Shown one piece after another: positions 15,950 to 25,855 of a stretch of DNA of 64,000 nt; position 1 is the stretch's first letter; each line of letters begins with the position of its first letter. Both the position numbers and the translations under genes were made by a program. Source of the DNA: CAYNRA01 sp046293395 (lineage in GTDB: Bacteria > Bacteroidota > Bacteroidia > Cytophagales > Spirosomataceae). The notes under the pieces were generated by a model that did no database searches, was not told where the DNA came from, and saw only the letters and a program-made list of their open reading frames with translations. Where the stretch lies: positions 248,001 to 312,000 of the forward strand of contig JBKBOU010000003.1 of the NCBI GenBank assembly GCA_046293395.1, given 5' to 3'.

Positions 15950-16306
15950 ATGCTGACTCTCTGTATCCCGAAATTACCCATGCGCGATAAAAACGCCACC
16001 AAAGATTTTTATATCCATCAACTCCATTTTACCGAAATCGCCGATTATGGAGAATACCTCCTATTGAAAAAAGACAACATCGAAATTCACTTTTTCTCAT
16101 TTGCAAACCTCAATCCATACGAAAATTACGGGCAAATTTATATCCGAACCGACGAGATAGACCATTTCTACCAATCTCTACTGGAAAAACATGTTTCTAT
16201 TCATCCAAACGGACATCTCGCAGCCAAACCATGGGGACAAAAAGAGTTCTCTCTCCTTGACCCCGACCATAATCTGCTCACATTTGGTGCTCAATTCGAA
16301 GGATAA
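15950..16306 (+). CDS. VOC-family protein (bleomycin-resistance-protein-like)
   Basis: A 118-residue single-domain vicinal oxygen chelate protein. It shows the pattern IPKLPMRDKNATKDFY at the N-terminus, LHFTEIADYGEYLLL, IEIHFFSF and a C-terminal FSLLDPDHNLLTFG, which matches bleomycin-binding-type dihydrofolate-like VOC proteins. Known relatives bind bleomycin-type drugs as dimers without destroying them, but many uncharacterised members occur and function is not proved. The 277 bp before it hold nothing identified. A terminator follows at 16463. Confidence 0.85.
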   Translation: MLTLCIPKLPMRDKNATKDFYIHQLHFTEIADYGEYLLLKKDNIEIHFFSFANLNPYENYGQIYIRTDEIDHFYQSLLEKHVSIHPNGHLAAKPWGQKEFSLLDPDHNLLTFGAQFEG

Positions 16307-16462
16307 GTTTGGTATTTGCAATTCTTTTCGGGTAAAATAGCTTGTTTACTACGCTAGAAAATTCATTCAACTTCCTTCCATTTAGTCACTTTCTTTACTC
16401 AATATTCATGTTTAAAAGACGAAAAGAATTGTCTTTCCGCCTTCAAATCAATCCATTCCAAT

Positions 16463-16497
16463 AAAAAAAGAGAGGCCGACGAAACCTCTCTTTTTTT
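16463..16497. terminator. Bidirectional intrinsic terminator
   Basis: Perfect 13-bp arms (16463-16475, 16485-16497) with AGAGAGG/CCTCTCT cores and A/T runs on both sides, between the VOC gene and the convergent penicillin-binding protein gene. Confidence 0.9.
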
Positions 16498-16504
16498 GTT
16501 CTTT

Positions 16505-18847
16505 TTACAATAATTCATCATCATCTGGTGGCACCAAACTTGGCGGCGTATAGACTTTGGTCGAATCGCTGTAATAATTCTCCCCTGCTGCCGTCACACA
16601 AGCTCCCCGAATAGTAACTGTCTGTGGAATTGTGAATTTCCCTTTTTTGTACTCAATATCGGGGTCACTATATACTTTTTTCATGAATAATCCCCAAGCA
16701 GGCATCGCCATTCGTGCCCCTTGCCCAAGGTCAATTGTCCGGAAGTGAATGGCTCTATCGTCGCCTCCTGCCCAAACTCCTCCCACGAGGTTTTGCGTCA
16801 TGCCCATAAACCATCCGTCGGAATAATTGGATGTCGTTCCTGTTTTAGCTGCGACTTCGTTTCCATCAAGAACGCCGTATCTGCTTAGTCCGAGAGATGT
16901 TCCACCTGCTGAGGTCGCTCCACGCATCAAATGCACCATTTTATAAGCTGTTTCTTGGCTTAAAACCTCTTTTTGATCAGGAAGGTATTGCTGGATAACT
17001 TCCCCATTTTTGTCTTCGATGCGCGTCACAAAAATAGGCTCTGTATATTTCCCACCATTGGCAAACACGCCGTAACTCGCGACCATCTCAAACAAAGTAA
17101 CTTCGCCAACACCCAAACAAAGCGACGGGCTATTGGGTAGTTCGCTCTTGATACCCAATTGATGCGCATATTTAATGACCGTTTCTGGTTTAAATTGTTT
17201 GATGAGATACGCACTGACACTATTCACAGATTGCCCGAGTGCATCACGGAGAGAAAGTCGCCGATAAGAAAACTTTCCATCCGAATTTTTGGGTGTATAA
17301 GGTGCTCCATACACGCCGTCTTCTTCTCCAAATGTAACGGGTTGGTCTGTTACCGCATCGCACGTAGAAAATCCGTTGTCAATAGCGGCGACATATACAA
17401 AAGGCTTAAACGTAGAACCTGGTTGGCGACTTCCTTGTGCAACGTGGTCATATTTGAAGTATTTGTAGTTTATCCCTCCAACCCACGCTTTGATATGCCC
17501 GTTGCGTGGATCCATGGCAAGCATACCCATGTTCAAGAAACGTTTGTAATGACGAAGCGAATCCATGTGCGACATGAGCGTATCGCGCTCTCCTTCCCAG
17601 GTAAATACCCGCATGGGCATTTTTTTATTCATAGCAGCCATAATTTCGGTTTCGTTATCTCCAAATTCGCGCTTCAGCTCTTGGTAGTATCCCGTCCGTT
17701 TGGCCATTTTTTCAATAAATTTAGGTATTTCGGCGTAGCGTCCTGTATTTCCGACCTCGCCTACCCAAGGGTTCCTCCCTTTCCAGTGTTGGTAGAACTT
17801 TTTCTGTTGGTCGCGCATGTGTTCTTGCATTGCCTCTTCAGCATAGGCTTGCATCCGCGAATCTATCGTTGTATAAATTTTAAACCCTTTGGTGTATAAA
17901 TCGTCCTCGGAATAACCCGCTGTTTTTAGCTGTCCTTTCAACCAATTTTTCAAATATTCCCGAAAATACGGTGCTAGTCCTGAATTGTGGCTTTCAGGTG
18001 AATAATCTAGGGCGATGGGTTCTTTTTGGTATTTTTCAGCCTCTTCAAGGGTGATTTTTTCATATTTCACCATTTGATTGAGTACTGTATTCCGCCGAAT
18101 TGTAGCGTTTTCTGGTCGAACACGTGGATTAAATCGGGATGGATTCTGAATCATTCCGACCAATAGAGCAGCTTCTGGCACTGTCACTAGGGCGGGAGAT
18201 TTGCTAAAATAGGTTTTTGCTGCCGATTTAATACCATACGCGCCATTGCTAAACTCGATGGTGTCAAGATACATTTTCATGATTTCTTTCTTTGTGTATC
18301 TGCGCTCAAGTTTTACGGCTGTAATCCATTCTTTGGTTTTAATCAATAAAGTACGGAGACCCGGAATGTAGTACATAGGGCCTTCATAGGCGTCGTCATT
18401 GCGGAGTTTGAACAAATTTTTCGCTAATTGTTGCGAAATCGTACTGCCCCCACCTTTGGGGCTTAAAGTCAAAACACCACCCAATACACGAAACATGCTT
18501 CGGGCGTCAATTCCAGAATGTTTGGTAAAACGTACGTCTTCCGTGGCAATCAAGGCATTGATGATGTTGGGGGAAATTTCTTCAAAATCGACGGGGCTGC
18601 GGTTTTCAAAAAAGAATTTACCGATTACTTTGCCGTCTGAGGAAATAATTTCAGAGGCAATTTCACTTTTCGGATTATCCAAATCCTCAATACCGGGCAT
18701 TTTCCCGAATAACCAAAGGAAATTAAAATTAACCGCTATCAGAAAAACAATAAATACCCCCAATACACTCAAAGCGCCTTGGTATAACCTAAAAATCAGT
18801 CGATTGTATTTACCATTGGATAAAATAGAGGCAAGAAATGAAGTCAT
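16505..18847 (-). CDS. Class A penicillin-binding protein (PBP1A-like)
   Basis: A 780-residue bifunctional peptidoglycan synthase. A short cytoplasmic arm and one membrane helix (about 22-46) precede the GT51 glycosyltransferase domain with catalytic Glu103 in ATEDVRFTKHSGID and the GGSTISQQLAKN and KMYLDTIEFSNGAYG motifs. The transpeptidase domain has SxxK (STFK, about residue 475), SxN (SVN) and KTGT followed by SNYSDGWFMG. An insert with HWKGRNPW (about 350-400) is common in Bacteroidota homologues. It polymerises and crosslinks cell wall at the inner membrane. It stands between the 16463 terminator and tsaD. Confidence 0.96.
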   Translation of the reverse strand: MTSFLASILSNGKYNRLIFRLYQGALSVLGVFIVFLIAVNFNFLWLFGKMPGIEDLDNPKSEIASEIISSDGKVIGKFFFENRSPVDFEEISPNIINALIATEDVRFTKHSGIDARSMFRVLGGVLTLSPKGGGSTISQQLAKNLFKLRNDDAYEGPMYYIPGLRTLLIKTKEWITAVKLERRYTKKEIMKMYLDTIEFSNGAYGIKSAAKTYFSKSPALVTVPEAALLVGMIQNPSRFNPRVRPENATIRRNTVLNQMVKYEKITLEEAEKYQKEPIALDYSPESHNSGLAPYFREYLKNWLKGQLKTAGYSEDDLYTKGFKIYTTIDSRMQAYAEEAMQEHMRDQQKKFYQHWKGRNPWVGEVGNTGRYAEIPKFIEKMAKRTGYYQELKREFGDNETEIMAAMNKKMPMRVFTWEGERDTLMSHMDSLRHYKRFLNMGMLAMDPRNGHIKAWVGGINYKYFKYDHVAQGSRQPGSTFKPFVYVAAIDNGFSTCDAVTDQPVTFGEEDGVYGAPYTPKNSDGKFSYRRLSLRDALGQSVNSVSAYLIKQFKPETVIKYAHQLGIKSELPNSPSLCLGVGEVTLFEMVASYGVFANGGKYTEPIFVTRIEDKNGEVIQQYLPDQKEVLSQETAYKMVHLMRGATSAGGTSLGLSRYGVLDGNEVAAKTGTTSNYSDGWFMGMTQNLVGGVWAGGDDRAIHFRTIDLGQGARMAMPAWGLFMKKVYSDPDIEYKKGKFTIPQTVTIRGACVTAAGENYYSDSTKVYTPPSLVPPDDDELL

Positions 18848-18976
18848 TGATCTTTTTATAATTAACGGTACGTGAATAGCTAAACTATGAGAATACGTAT
18901 AAAACGAGAGATGCTTTGGTTCTTATTGTACCAATGTATCGACTAAAAAAACCAAAGTTAACAAAATCCCGTTTTT

Positions 18977-19996
18977 TTACAAGGACATTCGAGGCATCGG
19001 GCTGACACTTTGCGGTGTCCACTCGTTTTGTTGGTATTTAAAATAGGCTGCCATCGCAATCATTCCTGCATTATCTGTGCAATACTGAAAAGCCGGAATA
19101 AATACATTCCACCTTTCTTTCTGTCCTAATTCTGCCAATGCCTTCCGTAATCCTGAATTCGCAGAAACACCTCCCGCAATAGCTATTTGATTTATTTTCA
19201 ATTCTCTAGCAGCTCTTTTTAATTTCTGGAGTAACATTTTGACCAAAGTAAACTGAATACTTGCGCACAAATCAGCTAGGTTTTTTTCAACAAATTGAGG
19301 GTCTTGTGCTTCCATTTTCCGAACAAAATAAAGAATAGCTGTTTTGATACCACTGAACGAGAATGTATAACCGGGCATATCTGAAACAGGAAAAGTAAAA
19401 GCGTTCGGATTTCCTTGTGCCGCCCATTTATCAATCAAAGGGCCACCCGGATACGGAAGCCCAAGTATTTTTGCGGACTTATCGAAGGCTTCTCCTACTG
19501 CGTCGTCTTGTGTTTCCCCAATGATTTCCATTTCTAAGGCACTTTTTACGAGTACAATTTGGGTATGACCGCCACTGACAGTCAAGCACAAAAAGGGAAA
19601 ATTCGGCTTGGGTTCTTCGATAAAATGGGCTAAAATATGTGCTTGCATGTGGTTTACCTCGATGAGCGGAATAGACAAGCCCATGGCGAGCGATTTGGCA
19701 AACGACGTACCGACCAACAAAGAACCGAGCAGACCTGGCCCGCGGGTAAAAGCTACCGCCGTTAAGTCATTTTTTGTTATATTTGCATCTGAAAGTGCCT
19801 TTGCAACCACAGGAACAATGTGCTGCTGATGTACACGAGAGGCAAGTTCGGGTACAACTCCACCGTATTGTTCATGGATAATTTGTCCCGCTACAACGTT
19901 GGAAACGACGGTATCACCTAAAAAAACAGCTGCCGAAGTTTCATCACACGATGACTCGATGGCTAAAATCACGGCAGGCTTATTGATAAAATCCAT
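18977..19996 (-). CDS. tsaD: tRNA N6-adenosine threonylcarbamoyltransferase
   Basis: A 339-residue ASKHA-fold enzyme that transfers the threonylcarbamoyl group to A37 of ANN-decoding tRNAs together with TsaB and TsaE. The N-terminus ILAIESSCDETSAAV is the family signature, the iron/zinc-binding motif HMQAH lies near residues 117-121, and VSGGHTQIV and AIAGGVSANSGLR follow, with the final metal ligand in YCTDNAGMIA. Length matches the family (about 335-345). It is divergent from tamB across a 72-bp gap, an arrangement also known from other Bacteroidota. Confidence 0.97.
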   Translation of the reverse strand: MDFINKPAVILAIESSCDETSAAVFLGDTVVSNVVAGQIIHEQYGGVVPELASRVHQQHIVPVVAKALSDANITKNDLTAVAFTRGPGLLGSLLVGTSFAKSLAMGLSIPLIEVNHMQAHILAHFIEEPKPNFPFLCLTVSGGHTQIVLVKSALEMEIIGETQDDAVGEAFDKSAKILGLPYPGGPLIDKWAAQGNPNAFTFPVSDMPGYTFSFSGIKTAILYFVRKMEAQDPQFVEKNLADLCASIQFTLVKMLLQKLKRAARELKINQIAIAGGVSANSGLRKALAELGQKERWNVFIPAFQYCTDNAGMIAMAAYFKYQQNEWTPQSVSPMPRMSL

Positions 19997-20068
19997 GTAC
20001 TTTTGCGTTATTTTCTAAATTGTATGCTCAAAATTAGTACTTTTTCCATTTAACTCTTTGTTTTTCCT

Positions 20069-23000
20069 GTGATCAGACGGCTTCTACGTGTTTTTATTCG
20101 CTTAGCAACTTTGGCCTCTTTTGTGGTAGGTCTAGGGTTTCTTGTGAGTTTATTCGCGATTCAACATCCGTTCGTTCAAACAAAATTAGCACACAAAGCA
20201 ACCGAGTGGCTCACGCAAAAACTCGGTGGAACCGTGGAGGTCGGGCAGGTCAAGGTCCGGTGGTTTGATGACATAAGTCTTCAAAATGTCACCATTAAAG
20301 ACATTCAAAACAGAGATATGATTGAGGTGAAGGAGATATTCGTCAACTTCAAAACAAATTTTCGCTTTGATAAAATCAACCTCGTTCGCTTCGATAATAA
20401 CCTAGATTATGTCACGCTTTATGAACCCAAAATGACGCTCATCCGTGAAAACGACGGAAGCTTCAATTTTGACAAATGGGTAGCCAAAGTGCAACGACTT
20501 ATTAATCCAAACCCGGTCAAAAGAACCAAAGAACACAATGTTCCTTTCACCGTCGATGAAGCTTATATTCAAAACGGACAAGTGAAACTCATCGACCGCC
20601 GAAAAAAACGTTTTCCCAAAAATGAATTTGATTACCGCAACTTCCATATCCAAGAAGTACATGGAAATATAAAAAACTTCTTCATTCAAGGCGACACCAT
20701 TACGTTTCAAGGTTCTCAAATCAAGGCAGTTGATAAACGCAGCAATTTGCGCCTCCATGAACTCAACACAGACTTTTTCTATTCGCGCCAGCAAATGCTT
20801 ATGAAAAAGCTGTATGCACGCATCAATGACTCTGAAATTCGTGACTTTATTGGTCTTTACTACCGTGAACCGGTTGATTTCGATGACTTCAACCACCTCG
20901 TAAAAATTCGTTCCAATTTCACCGATTGTCAACTCCAATCACAAGATTTGGCGCGCTTTGCTCCCGGTCTATACCCTTATCAAGATACGTACCGACTGAA
21001 CGGCTATTTTGATGGTACCGTGGACGATTTCTCTGTCAAGAATTTTGAGCTGAAGTTTGGAAAGGAAAGTTACTTTGTAGGAAATATTGCGTTCAAGGGA
21101 ATGCCTTACTACCTAAAATCTTCTATGGACTTGGATTTTAAATCCTCTCGAATGATTGAAGCGGACGTAGCACAATATGTTGGCGCTGCTGCGCACGAAA
21201 AACACGTAAAAAAATGGGAGGATGTTCAGTTCGAAGGTTGGTTTAAAGGTACTTACCGAGATTTTACAACCGATTTTGCCTTTCAATCCAAAGGTGTCGG
21301 CGATGCAAAAGGAGTTTTGCAAGTACGTTTGGAGGATAACCCTGCTTTTTCTACGTACAAAGGCGAAGTAACAGTCACGAATCTGGCTCTCGGAAAACTT
21401 ACATTTCAAGAAGAAATTTTGGATAGAATTTCATTTTCTGGGGATATTAACGGAAAAGGGCTCACCATTCAGGCTGCGACTTTGCAACTCGACGGGCTGG
21501 TTAGCCAAATTGATTTTCAAGAATACAACTACCAAAATATTCGAGTAAACGGCAAGATGGGCCAATCCATTTTTACAGGCCGTGTTGATATAAATGACCC
21601 CAATTTGGTCGCAGATGTATCTGGAACTGTGGATTTCAGCCGTGCGCTCAACCGGTTTATTATCTATGGAAACTTACAAAAAGCGCATTTAAAACCACTT
21701 GGTTTATCAGACGAAGCCATCTCCTTACGTACAAGTCTAAACCTAGATATGGATGGCAATGAGGTCGATAATTGGGTAGGCTACGCCAATTTTTGGGATA
21801 CAGAACTTATACAAGCCGACAAATCTCTCACAATAGATTCTCTTCTTTTATACTCAGAAAACAAAGGACTCCAACGCCAATTTAGTTTAAATTCTGAATT
21901 TTTTGATGCCCAAATTCGGGGTGCTTACAAACCAAGCGATTTGGTATATGCTTTGCAATATGCCTTGAACGATTTTCGACCCATTTTTAAGAAAACGACC
22001 ACAAATGAATGGATTTCAGGACAAAAAATGGCTGTCTCTTCCGTCCGACTACCTGTTTCCAGTCAAGCAGACTATTCAGTTACATTTCAGAATGCAGCGC
22101 CGTTTTTCGCTTACTTTTTTCCGAGCTGGAAAATCTCGTCTGGGTCAAAACTAGAGGGAGAAGCAATTTTAGGCACAACCAATACTTTCACTATTCATGC
22201 AACCTTAGACTCGCTTTCTATCGGAAACTCCTTGTTCTTGTCTAGTGAGTTAAAGGGCAAAATACAGAAAACCATTCAACAAGATGCCGTGTATTCCGCA
22301 CTCGAAATTCAGTCGGCGCAGCAAATTTTCACGAATGCCATCACCACAGAGAAGTTGCACTTTCGGGCAGACTGGATGGGGCAAGATTTGATTTCGTTCA
22401 CGGGCGATATTCGTCAATTAAATACAACAAATGCAAGCACCATTGTCGGGACAGTCGATGTATCCCCCGACCAATTCGTTCTTTCGTTCAACCCTGACCA
22501 AAGTTTTGTAGATATTTTGAATGGTCGCTGGAAACTCCCTTCAAACAACCAAATCACCTATACGCCCACGGGTTTTCAGTTTGTGAATGTACGGTTAGAG
22601 AACCAACAACAACAAGTCGGGATTGAGGGTGAAATCAGTAAAATATTAGGTAAAGTTGCGCTCATATCGATTGATCAATTTGATTTAAGGACGCTTCAAC
22701 CCATCATCAAAGAAAAAATTACGGGGATTGTCAATGGTAAAATTTCACTATTGAATACGTATGCACAGCCACAAGTTCTGAGCAATATTTTTGTCAGTGA
22801 TTTAGCGAATGACGGCTATCTTATCGGGAATCTCGCGGCAAGTTCTCGCTACGAGAGTAATTTAGACAAGCTGCTGCTTTTTGCTTCCATTGAAAACGCC
22901 GGAAAAGACATACTTCTGGTAAATGGGACATTTGACGCGCAGAATAAACAAAATCCGCTTGACTTGGAAGGACGCCTTTCAGGTTGCCAAGTATCTGTTT

Positions 23001-24640
23001 TTCAGCCTTTTGTACGTGACATTTTTAGTAAATTAGAAGGAAACATGAACGGGCAATTTGCGGTACAAGGTACACCAAAACATCCGTTATTTTCTGGAAA
23101 AGTCAAGATTACATCGGGTAGAATGCGTATCGACGCGCTGCAATCTGACCTTTATTTTACAGATGAAATCGAACTCCGCCCAGATGGCTTCTTTGCGCCT
23201 ACAAACGGTTTCAAAGTTTTTGATGCGCCACAAAACGGAAACGAGGCAGTCATTTCAGGGGGCATTATTTACCCAAAAAAGGGGCCTATCAAACTGGATA
23301 TACACGCACTTCTACGCGATAGAGACGGATTTGCACTCTTGAAAACAACCTACAAAGACAATGCAGACTTTTACGGACTTGCCCATGCGACCGGAGACAT
23401 ACATGTCACGGGAGATGTAAATAATGTCTTGATTACCGGTAATCTATTGAGTAAACGCAATACCAAACTGACAATTCCGCTCGATACGGAAACAAGTGTC
23501 AATATCGAAGAAGAGACAATTCCATTCATTGGAAAAAATCAAAATATTGAAAAAAGTACCTCCGAACAAGAAACAAAAAGCATTGATTTTAAGCCAATTA
23601 TAAATTTAAACGGCTTAAAGATGAGTTTAAATATTTCATTAACGCCAGAAGCAGAGTGCGAGATTATTTTTGATAGAGCCAATAACGACCGTGTTTTAGC
23701 TTACGGAAACGGGCGGCTTACCATTGAATACGATACGAGAGGTGGATTTTCATTGACAGGGCCATATACCGTAAAATCAGGAAAATATGACTTCAGCTTC
23801 CAAAATTTAGCGTCACTCCGCAAATTTGAAATCACTGACGGCAGTAAAATTACGTGGTCCGGAGATCCATACAATGCCCAAATCGAAATGGATGCTGCCT
23901 ACGTTGCGAATGTTCCCCTCAGTGAAATTCCGGGGATTTCAACAGGCAATTCAACCGAGGCTACCAACCGGTACCCCGTCCGGGTTATTGTACATTTACG
24001 AGATAACTTACTCGTTCCTCAAGTTGGTTTTTCCATCGAATTTGACCAACGTCAAATTCCAGTTACGTATCAATCACAAATCTTGGCTTTCCAACAGCGC
24101 CTCAAAGACGACGAGCAACTTCTCAGCCGAAATGTCAGTAGTATTCTCGCATTTAACCAATTATTTCCAGATAATATCGTAGATGCGTTGAGACAACAGT
24201 TCTTGATAGATAATTTGAACAATATCCTTTCCAATCAAATCGGAAATCTAGCCAATAAATTAGACCCAAATTTAGAATTGGCCGTTCAGCTTGGAGATGT
24301 ACGCCAAAATTTCAACAATGCGCAACTCAATATTTCGTACAAACTCTTGAACGATAGGATTCGATTAAGTGGGAGAAGTGCTTACTTGAACGGGGATATT
24401 GCAGCTCTCAATCCACAAGGTCAACTCACGATTGGTGGCGAGATTGACTACATGCTCACAGACGATGGAACTTGGCGAATGAAAGCCTACTCGCGAAGTC
24501 TCCCAAACTCCAGCTTTTTCTTGAGCGGGCAAGCCAATGGAAATGTGCTTGTCTATGGACTTAGCTTGCAGTTTTCACGAAATTTCAACCGGTTCATTCG
24601 AACCAAATCAACAACGGACTTCCCCATCGGCGTGAATTAA
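20069..24640 (+). CDS. tamB: TamB-like translocation and assembly module protein
   Basis: A 1523-residue AsmA/TamB-family protein: one N-terminal inner-membrane helix (about 8-30), a very long beta-rich periplasmic body of repeated amphipathic strands, and a C-terminal DUF490/TamB domain with the typical ending around SLPNSSFFLSGQANGNVLV. TamB proteins bridge inner and outer membranes and help outer-membrane biogenesis, probably by moving phospholipid. The start codon is GTG (20069), followed by IRRLLRVFIRL. It is divergent from tsaD and its stop lies 1 bp from the end of the convergent DUF6089 gene. No tamA-like gene is adjacent. Confidence 0.93.
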   Translation: MIRRLLRVFIRLATLASFVVGLGFLVSLFAIQHPFVQTKLAHKATEWLTQKLGGTVEVGQVKVRWFDDISLQNVTIKDIQNRDMIEVKEIFVNFKTNFRFDKINLVRFDNNLDYVTLYEPKMTLIRENDGSFNFDKWVAKVQRLINPNPVKRTKEHNVPFTVDEAYIQNGQVKLIDRRKKRFPKNEFDYRNFHIQEVHGNIKNFFIQGDTITFQGSQIKAVDKRSNLRLHELNTDFFYSRQQMLMKKLYARINDSEIRDFIGLYYREPVDFDDFNHLVKIRSNFTDCQLQSQDLARFAPGLYPYQDTYRLNGYFDGTVDDFSVKNFELKFGKESYFVGNIAFKGMPYYLKSSMDLDFKSSRMIEADVAQYVGAAAHEKHVKKWEDVQFEGWFKGTYRDFTTDFAFQSKGVGDAKGVLQVRLEDNPAFSTYKGEVTVTNLALGKLTFQEEILDRISFSGDINGKGLTIQAATLQLDGLVSQIDFQEYNYQNIRVNGKMGQSIFTGRVDINDPNLVADVSGTVDFSRALNRFIIYGNLQKAHLKPLGLSDEAISLRTSLNLDMDGNEVDNWVGYANFWDTELIQADKSLTIDSLLLYSENKGLQRQFSLNSEFFDAQIRGAYKPSDLVYALQYALNDFRPIFKKTTTNEWISGQKMAVSSVRLPVSSQADYSVTFQNAAPFFAYFFPSWKISSGSKLEGEAILGTTNTFTIHATLDSLSIGNSLFLSSELKGKIQKTIQQDAVYSALEIQSAQQIFTNAITTEKLHFRADWMGQDLISFTGDIRQLNTTNASTIVGTVDVSPDQFVLSFNPDQSFVDILNGRWKLPSNNQITYTPTGFQFVNVRLENQQQQVGIEGEISKILGKVALISIDQFDLRTLQPIIKEKITGIVNGKISLLNTYAQPQVLSNIFVSDLANDGYLIGNLAASSRYESNLDKLLLFASIENAGKDILLVNGTFDAQNKQNPLDLEGRLSGCQVSVFQPFVRDIFSKLEGNMNGQFAVQGTPKHPLFSGKVKITSGRMRIDALQSDLYFTDEIELRPDGFFAPTNGFKVFDAPQNGNEAVISGGIIYPKKGPIKLDIHALLRDRDGFALLKTTYKDNADFYGLAHATGDIHVTGDVNNVLITGNLLSKRNTKLTIPLDTETSVNIEEETIPFIGKNQNIEKSTSEQETKSIDFKPIINLNGLKMSLNISLTPEAECEIIFDRANNDRVLAYGNGRLTIEYDTRGGFSLTGPYTVKSGKYDFSFQNLASLRKFEITDGSKITWSGDPYNAQIEMDAAYVANVPLSEIPGISTGNSTEATNRYPVRVIVHLRDNLLVPQVGFSIEFDQRQIPVTYQSQILAFQQRLKDDEQLLSRNVSSILAFNQLFPDNIVDALRQQFLIDNLNNILSNQIGNLANKLDPNLELAVQLGDVRQNFNNAQLNISYKLLNDRIRLSGRSAYLNGDIAALNPQGQLTIGGEIDYMLTDDGTWRMKAYSRSLPNSSFFLSGQANGNVLVYGLSLQFSRNFNRFIRTKSTTDFPIGVN

Positions 24641-24641
24641 C

Positions 24642-25625
24642 CTACGGGCAGCGAACACCATCTGGAATAATATACCCTATTTTAAAACCAAAAAATACAT
24701 ACATATCATTTCCTGCGAACGTCCCGCGCGCTGCTCCAACCCCAAGTTCTGGAAGCGTCAAAACAGTAGTTGTCTCCGTACCTGTTGGTAAACCTCTACT
24801 AGCCAATAAATTACGTAAACGCGGAATCCTATCTCGACTTACTCGCGCTGCTGTTGGTTCTATTTGTCTTTGCAACATTGTTCCCCAAGCAACGCGGTCT
24901 CCATTTAGGTCGGCGGGTACTTCCAACGCCGGATTTCTCGTCAAGTTGGGATTGGCAAAACTTGTGTGTACGTCATCCAAATAATCTGTTCCTGTAAACC
25001 GAAGTTGGGCACTAGCACCAAACGTATAACTTCCTTTGATGATTTCAAATCCAATTCCTACAGGCAATTGATACGTATTTTTCTTGTAAGGTTCATCGAA
25101 TATTGGATTTCTATTTAATCCTTGTCCTTCTGTTCCGAGCGGTTGCAAACTTGTCCACTCTCGCCCAACTGAAACAGGCAGACGTGCCACAGGATTATGC
25201 CAAAGATACCCTGCACCTACCGAGACGTACGGATAAAAAAGAGAAGCCGAGCGTCTATAATTTGACTCCAGGGGAATCAAATAGTAACGGGCTTCCAGTT
25301 GAATACTTTTGATGTCATTGCGAACGTGTAAATTACGTGCAAACAGAATATCATTGGGCGAGAAGAAATCGTCAGCACCGATTCTCGTCCAGGAAAGGCT
25401 TGCTCCAACTTTTAAGTAGGGATTCATTTGCCGAAATCCACTGAGAGCTGCTCCCCAACGATAACCTTGGCCAAGACTTGTGACGGGCGCCAAATCACCG
25501 ATAAAGCGCGAAACACCGACTTGCGCTTCGATGGTATTAAAGGCTTCAAAACGGGTCTGCCCATAGGTTACGGATATGCCTAGACCGAAAGAAGCGAAAA
25601 AAAGTCGTAACGTTGATAAATACAT
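24642..25625 (-). CDS. DUF6089-family outer membrane beta-barrel protein
   Basis: A 327-residue exported protein. A signal peptide (ending SVTYGQ, about residue 23) is followed by alternating amphipathic strands such as EAQVGVSRFIGDLAP, KVGASLSWTRIG and IQLEARYYLIPLE, and YPYVSVGAGYLWHNP, which place it in the DUF6089 family found across Bacteroidota. The C-terminal strand MYVFFGFKIGYII ends with PDGVRCP rather than the usual aromatic residue, so it may have a tail beyond the barrel. Function is unknown. It converges on tamB with a 1-bp gap, so it relies on no separate terminator there. Confidence 0.82.
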   Translation of the reverse strand: MYLSTLRLFFASFGLGISVTYGQTRFEAFNTIEAQVGVSRFIGDLAPVTSLGQGYRWGAALSGFRQMNPYLKVGASLSWTRIGADDFFSPNDILFARNLHVRNDIKSIQLEARYYLIPLESNYRRSASLFYPYVSVGAGYLWHNPVARLPVSVGREWTSLQPLGTEGQGLNRNPIFDEPYKKNTYQLPVGIGFEIIKGSYTFGASAQLRFTGTDYLDDVHTSFANPNLTRNPALEVPADLNGDRVAWGTMLQRQIEPTAARVSRDRIPRLRNLLASRGLPTGTETTTVLTLPELGVGAARGTFAGNDMYVFFGFKIGYIIPDGVRCP

Positions 25626-25769
25626 ATTTTTTTACAAATAGGGACGAAATAACACATTCTACTAAACGATAAAATACGAATGATATACGAAAAGCGTGCC
25701 TAATTTATTCAAACAAACCAAATTTTCGTGTGTTGGCAGAGAACGTTTAGAATAAATGTACGGCATTTC

Positions 25770-25800
25770 TTGCAACGCAAAGCGAATATATAGAAATTTG
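25770..25800 (+). promoter_or_regulatory. Probable promoter of the purF-like gene
   Basis: TTG at 25770-25772 is followed after 20 bp by GAAATTTG (25793-25800), one mismatch from TAnnTTTG. The start would fall near 25807, about 50 bp upstream of the ATG at 25856. Confidence 0.4.
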
Positions 25801-25855
25801 CACTTTAAAAATTCGTCGTACAAGACAACCATCCCCGTACCTCGTTTTTTCTCTT